From contig OW121847.1 of assembly GCA_933228895.1 (NCBI GenBank), positions 80,765,656 through 80,829,655 on the forward strand: 64,000 bases of DNA, written 5' to 3'. Within the stretch, counting starts at the first letter, position 1, and every line of letters starts with the position of its first letter. The notes below the pieces were generated by a model. That model was not told where the DNA came from, did not search any database, and saw nothing but the letters and a program-made list of their open reading frames with translations. Below are positions 32,944-44,900 of the stretch, piece by piece. The translations under genes and the position numbers were made by a program. The stretch comes from Platycnemis pennipes (lineage: Eukaryota; Arthropoda; Insecta; Odonata; Platycnemididae).

Positions 32944-35900
32944 GTGAGTACTCTTTCAAGCTTTTATTTAAATGAAAGATTCCATTCAATGTAATCATTA
33001 CTGGATATGATGCAGATGTTTACTCAATTTTAACTCGTAGATCTTATAGGAGTGTTAATACATAGCCGGTTACAAATGCCTCTAATTTTGTTATCGGTCA
33101 AGCATGCATTAGTCGGGAATGAAATATGTAGTTAGCGATTGCGTGAGTGTATTGGAATTTGGAAGGTGGGTTGTGTTCAGTTCGGCGTTCGGCGGAATGT
33201 AGGTATTTGGTCGTGTAGAGACGAGGATCAGGTAATTTTTTCATCATGCCTAATTATGCATTTTACTCTGCAGGATTCAGCCTCATCTGGAAACCAGGAA
33301 TAAACAAATCGCGGCATGGCAAAGTTTAATCTTATGCTATTTCAAAAATACGAAAACCTACATTCTCGATATCAGAGAATCTCAAAATACGCCACTGTTC
33401 AACAACTCAAAAATAAACCGTATCCTTAAAACTCATACTCATAGACATTCTTCTAAAGTGTCGACCAATTTTTTCTCCGGTCATTTTTTTCCTTAATTTG
33501 AATCCCAGGAAAACTTCCTCAAGACGGAATTTTAAAAGTTTTAGAGCACTTGGCCAAGTCAGGCCATGCCGAACCGTGTGATAAATCGAAAAACAGGTAT
33601 GTATTCCTGAAACCCGATTAGTTCATTGACTGACTCTTTCCAATTAACTTTATTTGAACAGATACTGCATAAGAGAAATAGATATTAGCGGTTTTTTATG
33701 GTAGTAATATGCTTAACCTGTTGTCTTCAGTATTTAAATTTGATTTATTACGGGAGCGAGCCCAATCACCATTTTTATAATAATGATAGACATGCTGTGA
33801 AATGTGCTCACAGTAATACGCTAAACATAAATGTATAAAATCAATAGATACAAATCATGGATGTGGCAATGAAAATACACGATAAATTAAATGAGGTTTA
33901 AGGTATTAAAAATATATAATATGTTTAGCTGGAAACAGATTTTTGTCATAAAAAATATATAATGTCATGCATATTTTATTCTAAGAAAATATTGCACTTG
34001 GGATATTCCATATGAAATCACCCAAAATTAAATATTTTTTTGGCGACCTTCTTCAATTAATGTCATATTTGGTATAGTTGTTCATACCATAGTAACAGTT
34101 GTGTTTTATTTTTTGGATGATCGGATAGGGATTTATGAGGGGGTCAAAATTTGACCTTTCGGTGGCCTTTTCAGACATTACTTTAGTTTACTGGCAATAA
34201 GTCTGCTCCTATCAGAGCTACAGAGTTGGGGTTGGACTCGTTATGTCGTCGCGTACACACAGGCTGGAAATAAACCATAGGCGTCCGGTTCCAAGCGTTT
34301 ATTAACTTGGTCGCAAATACAAGATAGAGTACAAGAGTCTACAGTAGGGACAACCGTAACTTGCGGGAGACAGAACGAGACAGAGGCTGCTCACCGCTTT
34401 GGCTGCTCCCGGCTGACACTGCGCATGCAGGCCGCGCAGCTGCCAACACAACATGCACATAGTTGCCAACGCAACAGTGATGCGTACATAACATTTTCCC
34501 CCTTTTTAAATTCAACATTGCAAAAATAAATACCCTCATTACACAGACATAAACATTACAAATATTGTGAAGGGGAATATCGTTCTGGGGGTCTTCTCTT
34601 CCTCACTGGTCGCGGGGTGTGGATGTCCTCAGACCTGGACTCTGATGAATCTGAATCAGGTGACTCCGAGGTGTTCCTTTCGGGAGGCTCCAGGAACCAA
34701 TCCATATTCCGGCAGGGTGGATGCTTGTCCTCCGTTAAGGTGCTGTGTTTCATTTGGTTAACATGTACCTTCTTAAGGGCTCCTGTATTAAGCTTAACTA
34801 AGTAGTTAACTTTACCAATTTGTTCAAATACACGTCCAGGCAACCATTTATACATACACTTTTTAGGGTTACGCAGTAACACCTTGTCATTGACACAAAA
34901 TTTAACATTACATTTAGCATTAGATGCCAATTTAAATTTATCGCAAGGGGACAGCATTGACATGTAGGTACGAGGATTAAAATTTAACATGAGATTTGAG
35001 GGAGCTTGCTTAGTTACCGTGTTTGGAGTGGTACGATAAGACATCAAACACTTAGCAAGCCTTAACTCTAGTGATCCCTCATAGTTCATCATCTTAGATG
35101 AAACCACTGATTTTAGCAACATCTTTTTAATTTCCTGCACCACCCTCTCAGCTTGTCCATTGGAATATGCACAATAAGGAGCAGTATTCATATGCCTAAT
35201 ATTATTTTTGGCCAAATATTTTTTAAATTCTATACCATTGAAGGGGGGACCATTGTCTGACACGACAACTTGTCTTGTCTTGCGCTTTATTTTACCTGGG
35301 CAGGTTGAGGCCACAATCCGGCCCCCTTGTGGAAATCCAAAACGGGCAAAACACTGTGACACTATAGGAATAATTGTGTCTGCTGAGAACCCTCTTACAA
35401 TGAAACATTCCAGCCATTTGGAGTATTCATCTACCAAAATAATAAATTTACATTTAAAAGTTTCAAGGAAATCTATGTGCAGGCGCTGCCAAGACTGTTT
35501 TGACCTATCCAAAGAAACATATGTTTTTACCACATTGTCCCTTTGTGTTAACTGACAAGTTTCGCACATGGCAATTTTTTGTTCAATTGCATTATCTAAT
35601 TTTTCCCACCAAACATGTGACCTAGCTAACATCTTGGTTCTCACAATACCAGTGTGGTCACGATGCAGAAGATCCAATACCCTTTCTTGGAGTGTTTTCG
35701 GTACCACAACCCTACTACCAAATAATAGACATCCATCCTGAACTGACAACTGAAAACGAATTTTAAAAAAACTACCATATTCAGGGGAAACTTTTAGAGG
35801 CCAACCTTCCATTACCCAATTGATAACACACGATAAGATTGGATCTTTAGATGTCTCTTCTGCTACTTCTTTAAAGGAAACGAATTCTTCCTCAAAAGTT

Positions 35901-38900
35901 TTTGTGATCAGAAAACATTCTGGTACATTAGTGGATACTTCGAGGGGAAGCCTAGATAATGCATCAGCATTTGCAATATCAGTACCTTTCTTATAACGTA
36001 TCTTGAAATTATAAGCTGACAACATTAATGACCATCTTTGCATTCTAGCACTAGCAACCAGGGGTATACCCTTCCTAGGATTGAAAATTGACTGCAATGG
36101 CTGATGATCCGTGACTAAAGTAAAAGTTCTAACAGCCAGAAATTTATGAAAATGTTTGACTCCATAGACACAGGCTAGTGCTTCACGATCAAGGTTACTA
36201 TAATTTTTTTCTACAGTTGAGAGTGTTGTGGAAGCAAAGGCTGTAGGATGCTCAACTCCATCTATTACATGTGCCAGAGTAGCACCTACCCCATATGAGC
36301 TACTGTCAGTGGTAAGCACCAATGGCTTACGGGGATCATATAAAACTAACAAACTTTTTTCTGAAATAGCATTTTTAGCCTCCACAAATGCTTGCTGGCA
36401 TTCAGGTGTCCAGGACCAATGAACATTTTTACGAGTGAGTGCATACAAAGGTTACAGCAGTGTTGAACTCGTGGGCAAAAACTGATGGTAAAAATTTAAA
36501 AGGCCAATGAAAGATTTTAACTCAGTCACGTTGGTTGGCACCCTGGCTAATTTAATAGCCTTTACCTTTTCCTGTGATGGGTGCAACCTTGCCCATCAAC
36601 ATGGAATCCTAACAAGTCTATTGACCTTAAAAATAACCTTCACTTAGATGGATTGATCTTAACATTGAATTCATTCAACTTATGCAAAAATTTTTCCAAA
36701 CTTAATTTACACTCTTGTCTGGATTTTGCTCCAATTATTACATTATCAAGATAAACTTGTACACCTGGGATACATTTCAAAAGAGAATCCATCACAGATT
36801 GGAAAATTGATGGTGCACTACACAAGCCAAAACATAATCTATTAAACCTATACAAGCCCACATGAGTGTTTATAGTTAACAACTCCTTACTACCATCACA
36901 GACCGGTAATTGCAAGTAGGCATTAGTTAGATCCAATTCACAAACATAATGACAATTTACCAGGGAGTGAATAATATCATCCACTCTGGGCAGGGGGTAA
37001 TAATCCATATCTACAAACTTATTCAAAGTTACTTTCAGATCTGCACAAATACGTATATTACCATTTTTTGTCCTTACACAAACAATGGGAGAAGCCCATT
37101 TACTATGCCTGACCTTGGAAATAATTTTTTGAGCCTCCAAAGATTTGAGCTCATTTTCAACAGCTTCCCGTAGAGCATATGGAACACAATAGGCTCTATG
37201 GAAAATTGGACTGGCATCTTCCTTTAACACAATTGACACTTCAAAGTCCTTGATTGGGGAATCATTGCTACCAGGAAAAATGTTTGGATACTTTTTCCGG
37301 AAATATTGGCAGTCAATATCATCACTAGAAGTGAGAAAACTTGCCTGGTTAACCATACCAGTGTCCAACCTAAGCATTGACTCCCTCCAATCAGGATTTA
37401 GAACAGATAGCCAGTCTCTACCGAGCAAACACCTGCTTAACTTCTTGTCTGTAATTATTAAAGGTACAATGAGCACATTATTTACGGACACCATGACTTT
37501 ACCAACAATATTCAAGGGTTCACCATTAGCTGTTACTAGCTTCGTATTACACTTTAACAAGGGCAACCCTAGAAAAAATTTGCGGTAAACATAGATAGGC
37601 ACAAACGTCGTAGCAGAACCATAATCAATTTCAAAGTACAACTCCTTTCCTGAAACATTTAACTTTACATACAATGGTTCAATAGACTCCACAGAACCAA
37701 TGTTACCAACGTTAAACTCAGAAATTTCAACATACTTCACCGTGCGATTATTACAAAATTTTTGAATGTGACCCTTGCAATTGCAACTAAAACAAACCCA
37801 GTTTTTAGCGGGACAATTCCCATGCACATGAAATCGACCGCACTTATTACAGCGCTTACCACCTTTGACTTGATGTGCATTTACATTCCGGTGATTATTT
37901 CTGGGTCCCTTGGACGCTACTTCCCGTTCATCACGCCGTCGTCCCCTCAACGGCGATGAGGCAATTGACGCTGGATGCGTCCTCTTTACGACATTGATCT
38001 CGCGCGCTGCTGATGCTTCTTCCTTGAGCGCGAGAGATTGTTCTTGCACCATTTCCATCTCTTGTACGATTTTGACAGCCTCATCGAAGGTCAACTTCTT
38101 TTCCGCGAGCAATCGTTTAGTTGCAGTGGGATCCCTTAACCCCACAATCAACTAGTACGTAAGGCCTCTTGTAAAAAGGCGTTGAAATTACACTTCGCTG
38201 AGAGGTTTTTTAGGGCCACGACAAATTCCCGAACCGACTCTCCCACCTTTTGATGATGGCAGTGAAAGCGGTACCTCTCTGCGACTTCCAGCCCCTCAGG
38301 AGCGTAATATGCTTTTAACACCTCTAGCAGTTCCGTGATAGGCTTGTCCCTCTGCTTTTCTGGGGATACCAGATTCTTTAACATGCCATAGACCTCGGGA
38401 CCTATCAATACGATGAGCGACGACACTTCCAAATAATTATCTAAGGACTCGATAGACTGGGAATAGGGCTCAATGTTACCGATAATTGCCCCTCTAGGCT
38501 CCTTACTGCAACTAGCGTTGTCTTCCGGCATGGTGGGTCCCATTAGATTTTCACCGCGATCACACGAGAAAAAAAAGATTAGTCCCGCGGGATTATAATA
38601 AGAAAGAAAAAATCCTCATCGCCAGTGTTATGTTGTCACGTACACACGGGCTGGAAATAAACCATAGGCGTCCGGTTCCAAGCGTTTATTAACTTGGTCG
38701 CAAATACAAGATAGAGTACAAGAATCTACAGTAGGGACAACCGTAACTCATGGGAGACAGAACGAGACAGAGGCTGCTCACCGCTTTGGCTGCTCCCGGC
38801 TGACACCGCGCATGCAGGCCGCGCAGCTGCCAATACAACATGCACATAGTTGCCAACGCAACAGTGATGCATACATAACAATTGAAAAGGTAATTAAATT

Positions 38901-41900
38901 TCCTATTAAAAGAATTGACATTCAAATACTCATAATTTTAAATGTCATCACAGCGTGGACCTACATCTAGGTGTGGTCAAAGGTCAATACACCATCTTCG
39001 ATTTTTTTAAAACTTGGTATTATCAATCTACATATATTTAGGTACAAGCACACAAAATTTGGAGATGGCTTTTTTGTTATTTTTTTTAGATATGTAATTT
39101 TTTATGCCGTTATTTCACAGATAAACTAGCTCTATTGTAGCATGCTATTTTACATGGCCCCTCAGGGAGGAATGATTTCTGGAACTGAGAAACAAAAGTG
39201 GTATAATTTACTGATTGTATAACTGGCCTAGTGATGTTCAGTGCAAAGACGCAAACGACCACTTCCTCGCATCAGGTACCAACATCTTAAACAAATCGCT
39301 GTTTTTACTTGGTGAATCTCCCATCCACTGTAACAAGTTATGGGGACAGAATTAGGTACCCAAAAAGGAAGTTACACAAAATAAAGACCAACATAATGAA
39401 AAAAATTATGATAATTTCTCCAGGAGAATTGATAAATCAAGATTCTTCATCTGATGAAAGCAATGTGCGCAACATCATGTCAAATGACTACCAGGCCATG
39501 ATGACAGGTGTAACCACCTAGACTGTACGAGACAGGAATGATTTATGCGTTGGTCCATGCTGATAAAAAATGGAGCTTGAGGAGAGTGAGGGTGGAATTC
39601 CCTGGCATTTCTAAGTACATGATTCTAATTCTAATGCCATTCTTTTCAGCAGCCTTCTTAACGTTTCTAAAGAAATGTTAAGAAGACTGTTGAAAAGAAT
39701 GGCATTCTTACTCCACCCAAACCTAGGCCTGACCCATTGTTGCCTGTAGAGACAGCTAAAATAGTCTTTGCGTTCTACAAAAATGATAATGTCAGTCAGT
39801 GTATGCCTGGAGAGAAAGACTGTGTCAGTCAGAAAAAGTTGTTAGAAAATAGACAAACAAAAGTGATTGGTGTTGTCAAACTTAAAAGAAATCTATGCAC
39901 TCTTAGACAAGAAGAACCTAGATATTAAAATTGGATTCTCTAAGTTCACTGAAATGTGACCCAAATATTGCGTTCTTCCCGGTGCATCAGGTGCCCATGC
40001 AGTTTGTGCATGTATGGTTCACCAGACTTGAAAATTAATGATCGAACGAGCTAAATTGCCTTCGTTAATGATGAACAGAATTCCATAGACTACATACCGT
40101 GATGCTCGAAACATGATCATGTGCAATCCACCTCATCCTGAATTCTTCTTGGGGATGTGTTCCGATTGCTTGGGTATTTACAATATCAAAGCAGAATTAA
40201 AGACAGTTTTTGATGATTTGTTTATTGATGAAAGAGTCTATAAGCAATGGCTAAATACAGACCGATGAAATTTAGAAACAGTTGACCAGCCTTCCAAAGA
40301 CTTTGTCAGTAAACTGCTTGTGGTATGTGATCATTATTTCATCGCCACACAACAAGCCACCTTCCTCCAGGAAGCGAAAGGATCATTTGAGCCTGGTAGA
40401 CTTATAGTCAGCAGAGACTTCACAGAAAACTAAGAGTGCATAGATTTCTTAGTTTTCATTTCATAGTTTTGTTCTTCAGAATGCCACCAAGGTTATCTTC
40501 GGAATAATGATCAGGCTACATTCAAGCTTTATATTCATATCTGACTGCCTCACACATAAAACTGTTGCAATCTACTCATTTTAGAAGCAGATAATTGCAA
40601 AAAAGTGCCAGAACTAAAGGAAATTATTTATTTTTCTGATGGCTGTGCTGCACAGTACAAGAATAAAAATAACTTTAACCTGTGCTTGGACAAATCTTAC
40701 TTTGGGGTGTCTGCTACATGGCATTTTGTTGCCACCTCGTATGGGAAAGGGCCATATGGTGGTGTAGGTGGTTGTGTAATGAGGTTGGCTGCCAGGGCTA
40801 GCTTGGTGAGGCCATACAATAGACAAATCAGAACCTCTTAGGACCCATTTGATTGGGCTGAAGCTAATTTGAGCTCCTCGACATTTCAAATCTTGTCTGT
40901 AGAAGAGATGGAAGCAACGCGTCAGTCTCTTAGTGAAAGGTTTAAAGTTCTTCAGCCAATTGCTGAAACGCGAAGTTTCCACTGCTTTGAACCGATATCC
41001 ATAACAATGCTATGAATGAAACGATACTCATAGTCTGCTGAAAGCAAAGATGTCCTGCTGATCCCATGGGAAGAAGACACAATTGACACAGAAGATGAGC
41101 CTGATGAGGATGATTTTGAGTCAGATGTGAGTGAAGATGGAACAGAACCTGTTCTAACTATTGAGGGCATTGGTGAATATGTCACCGTGCAATATGACCG
41201 ATGCTGGTGACTCACATCTGTTTTAGAGAAGATAATGCCTGGAGAACTTAGTTTTATTTCTCAATTCTCATGGGCCATCTCCATCCTTCACACCCCCCCC
41301 CCCCAAAAGATGATGACCTCGTGCTTGTAAGCCATGTGCTGACAAGTGTGAGATGCGAGTGGGATGTCGGATGCACATACAAGATCACAGAAGAGGACAG
41401 CAAAGTGGCTACTAGATGGCTCATAATGTAATGAGATCAAGGTAAGTTTACAGAGGAACCAGTTCTTACTTGTATGTGCAACTGCAAACTGATGAACCAA
41501 GCAAAACTAATTATTTCTTTAAATAGCAGGCAAAAAGAGGTGGATTGCCTTTCACCTAGAAGAGAATTCTTGTTCACTTATCTCTACATATTTCGAAAAC
41601 CAAATTTTTAGCCATCTCAAAATTTTGTGCATTTGTACCCACATATGTGCAGTTTAATAATACCAAGTTTAAAAAAAATTGATGATGGTGTTTTTGACCT
41701 TTGACCAAATGTAGATGTAGGTCCATGCTGTGATACCATTTGCAATGATGAGTATTTGAAAGTCAATCCTTTAAATAGGAAATTTAATTACCTTTTCAAT
41801 GAGTCCAACCCCAACTCTGTAGCTCTGATAGGAGCAGACTTATTGCCAGTAAACTAAAGTAATGAGCGAAAAGGCTACCGAGAGGTCAAAATTTGACACC

Positions 41901-44900
41901 CTCATAAATCCCTATCCGATAATCCCAAAAATACAAAAAAAATCACATTTGTTACTTACTATGGTATGAACAACTGTACCAAATTTCACGAAGATCCAAG
42001 AAGGTCAAAAAAAATGTGTTAGTTGATTTCATATGGAATGACCCACTTACTCTTATACTATTATAGGAAATTGTACAGTTACAGAATTTAATTAAGGTAT
42101 TTGGATTGCTTGTTTAAGTCATAATACAGCTTAATGGATTGTTAGGCATCTTTATTGGGAACAGGTAAAATTATATCATATTTGAAACACATATAGCCAC
42201 CATATGGACCCATATACTATGCTCTTTCATTGGTTTTTTTGCATTTTAGCTTTTCAATAATTGCTGCAGCATATGTTTGTTTCTTTCCTTATGAGCTTCA
42301 ACATGTCTATGCTGAAATTTTGCTCAAAGCAGTCCAAATCACCCGAACATTCCTTAAGGGGAACAGTGACTTTTTGTACACCCTCAAAAATGGAATTTCT
42401 GTTCGGAGGTGTATAAATGGGAACAATACTAGCCAAGTTCAACATCTGAATGACGTGCTGGTCCACATCTTCCCTTTGGTCTTGTAGTCTGATGTGGCAT
42501 TCCAGGTGGATTATCTATGATAGAAAGTAAAGTAAGAAATATTGAAGCCCATAAGAGGATAAACGACAAAAGAACCGTGATAAGTAACAACTTAATTGAG
42601 AATGGTACATGACCACAAACTTAATCAGCAGGGTCCTCGAATACTTCGTTTTCAGGATGTATGTCCTGTGTCTGTGACTCTGTAACTGTAAATCATACTC
42701 AGTTCATATTCAAAATATGTATATTCATTTATACTACATTATTTCTGTGAATAATCATGAGTAAAATACAGATGCAAAAATTTGAGATATATTGCTCATT
42801 TATTATTTTCCTTTTACTACAAATATTTGGAATACAATGGAAACAAATGTATAATACATATTTACCTTCAATGTAATCATCTTCAAAACAGTTGATAATA
42901 TTAGCTTCAGAACCTGAATCATTGCACAAAACATCACAAATAACAGCATCATCGGGAGAATTTATATGATGCGCAGCCATTTTGCGACATCTTTGATTGC
43001 CTTGCCACCTAGAAGGCTAACGCTGACCTAGTTCTTCAAGACATCTGCTTCCAGAGACAACAAATTCGATCAGCCTCTGCCACCTAACAGATTTATGAAT
43101 AACTAAAACATATTCTTCACAGTTCAGCCAGTTCAGTCCATCATTCTTTATCTACGAATTTATGGGTATAGTATTTTACTGACCACTGTTGATAGACCTA
43201 GATGACATTTTCCTCCTCTGGCCACATGACATTAATTCCTTCAACACCTTTATTTCTTCACTTGATGCCTCTTCCTATGTTTCTTTCACCTCAACCACCC
43301 CTGCTACTAACATTTATTTCCTCAATGTTAACATTTGCCTCTCAGACAAGAAATTCAAAACCGCCGTCCGCATCAAACCTACGAACAAACTTCATTATCT
43401 ACATCAGCTGCCATCCCTCCCATGCTAAACGGTCTATTCCCTTCTCTCTCTCCATTCGAGGCCACTGCAATTGTAATAACCCGGACTCCCTGCAAGAATT
43501 CCTTTCGGCCCTACATAAGTCTCTTCTCCACCTTGGCTGCCCAGAATCCCTTTTAAGCAAAAAAATCCTTAAATCTCCTTATAACCTAAACCCCCTCTTC
43601 TTAATCACCATAACATCCCCTCCATCTGCACTATCGACTTCCCTGGTGCACATCATCTCAAATTCATACTTAATGCAAATACATACATGCCCTATGTTCA
43701 CTACACCACCCACATCTCTCTGTCATCTTCTTAACTCTCTCCATCACTTTCCGTCTCCCACTTGTATTGCCAGTAATGCCATATACCACCTGCAATGTAA
43801 TCTCTGCTCCACTTTTTATATTGGCCAATGCACCACACCACTCAATATCCGTATGAACAATCACTGTGCATCCTGCAACCCTTCTCCACACTCTTCTCTC
43901 CCTGTCCCTAAACATGTCTCTGGACATGATTCTTTCAACTCTTGCTTCAAGGTTTCAATTCTTTCCTCTCTCACTCCCACAGATCCGCCCGTTAAACTGC
44001 ATACCTTTGAATTGAGTTGTATCTGGATTTTAGAAGCTTTTAAATTTCCCAGCCTCAATGTGACGCACTAGCCCTCCCCCACTCCATTCCTCTTCCCTCC
44101 CCCCTTCCAACCTTCTCTCGCTCTTCACCAGTATTCCTCTTCTCGTTGAGAAAGATGGCTATGACCACCGAAATACCTAATATAATGCGTGTGAGTGTTT
44201 ATTTTCTGTGATCTCTAAGTTTACTTTTCACACATGTGAAAATTGTTTATTGTCTGCAATTGTGGCTTCTCTCAAGACTTATTTATATAAAGGATGTAAA
44301 TTACCCTGATGGGGAACAGAATTAAAAGGTCTCTGTAGAGAGTTTAGGAAACTCTTTAATAAGGCCAAGAGAACAAGAATGCCTCAGAATTGGGAAAACT
44401 ATAAGGTGACTCAACAGAGGAACAAAGTGGTGATTAAGCACTCTGAGAGGCATTCATGGAGGGGCTTCATGCCAGCATAGAGGCTGTTCCACAGATAGTG
44501 TGACTCCACAATATCCTATTGAAGGACTCAGAAGTGGGAGTGGGGTCTCTGCTACTTCCCTCAGGAGACTTCATGTCTTCTGACAAGGAAGCACTAAAGC
44601 TAATGCTGGAGACCCACTTTCCTGGATCCAGGGAGATGAAGGAGATTCACTGTGGGAGAGATCCCATCTATCCAGCTGGGATAGAATGGAGTCTTTTCTC
44701 CAGCATTGTGACATATAATTTTACAAAATGGGCAATTATGAGTTTAGCACCTTCTAGGATGCTGGTGAGGATGGGGTATTTCCTGCACTCCTTCAGGACC
44801 TGCTCCTCCTCCAAGTGGTTACAATATTTCATTCCTGCCTGGCCTATGGATATGTTCCAAAAGCCTGGAGGATCACTAAGGTGGTTTTCATACCGAAATC

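Larger units (their letters stand above)
34240..38880 (-). mobile_element. Ty3/Gypsy-type LTR retrotransposon, inactive
   Basis: Two ~253-bp LTRs (34240-34492 and 38627-38879) begin GTTATGT and end ACATAAC. They differ at about ten sites, mostly transitions. On minus the order is gag, zinc knuckle, protease, RT, RNase H, integrase, the Ty3/Gypsy order with integrase last. No env frame is present. A polypurine tract (AAAAAGGGGGAAA on minus) abuts the 3' LTR at about 34494-34508. Coding is interrupted by frameshifts near 38150 and at 36449-36640. There is no target duplication: flanks GGACTC and ATTGAAAAGG join as the empty site seen in the right TIR of the host element. Confidence 0.92.
34000..42044 (+). 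mobile_element. Long-TIR DDE-type DNA transposon (about 3.4 kb without its LTR insertion)
   Basis: Terminal inverted repeats of about 450 bp run inward from GGG(T/A)(C/T)ATTCCATATGAAATC. The direct tetranucleotide ACTT at 33996-33999 and 42045-42048 is the target duplication. The left TIR is split at 34239/38881 by an LTR retrotransposon. The interior (39240-41230) holds a broken transposase frame on plus. A second copy of the family lies at 29107-31260. A 4-bp duplication with GGG-starting ends would be compatible with the Sola superfamily, but I cannot confirm it. The element lies in VPS25 intron 3. Confidence 0.8.

Noticed and set aside
34567..34805. Plus-strand open frames across the LTR element
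   Set aside because: They are opposite-strand shadows of the retrotransposon polyprotein.
41289..41300. Poly-C run as a regulatory signal
   Set aside because: It is a simple homopolymer inside a decayed transposon and a likely slippage site.
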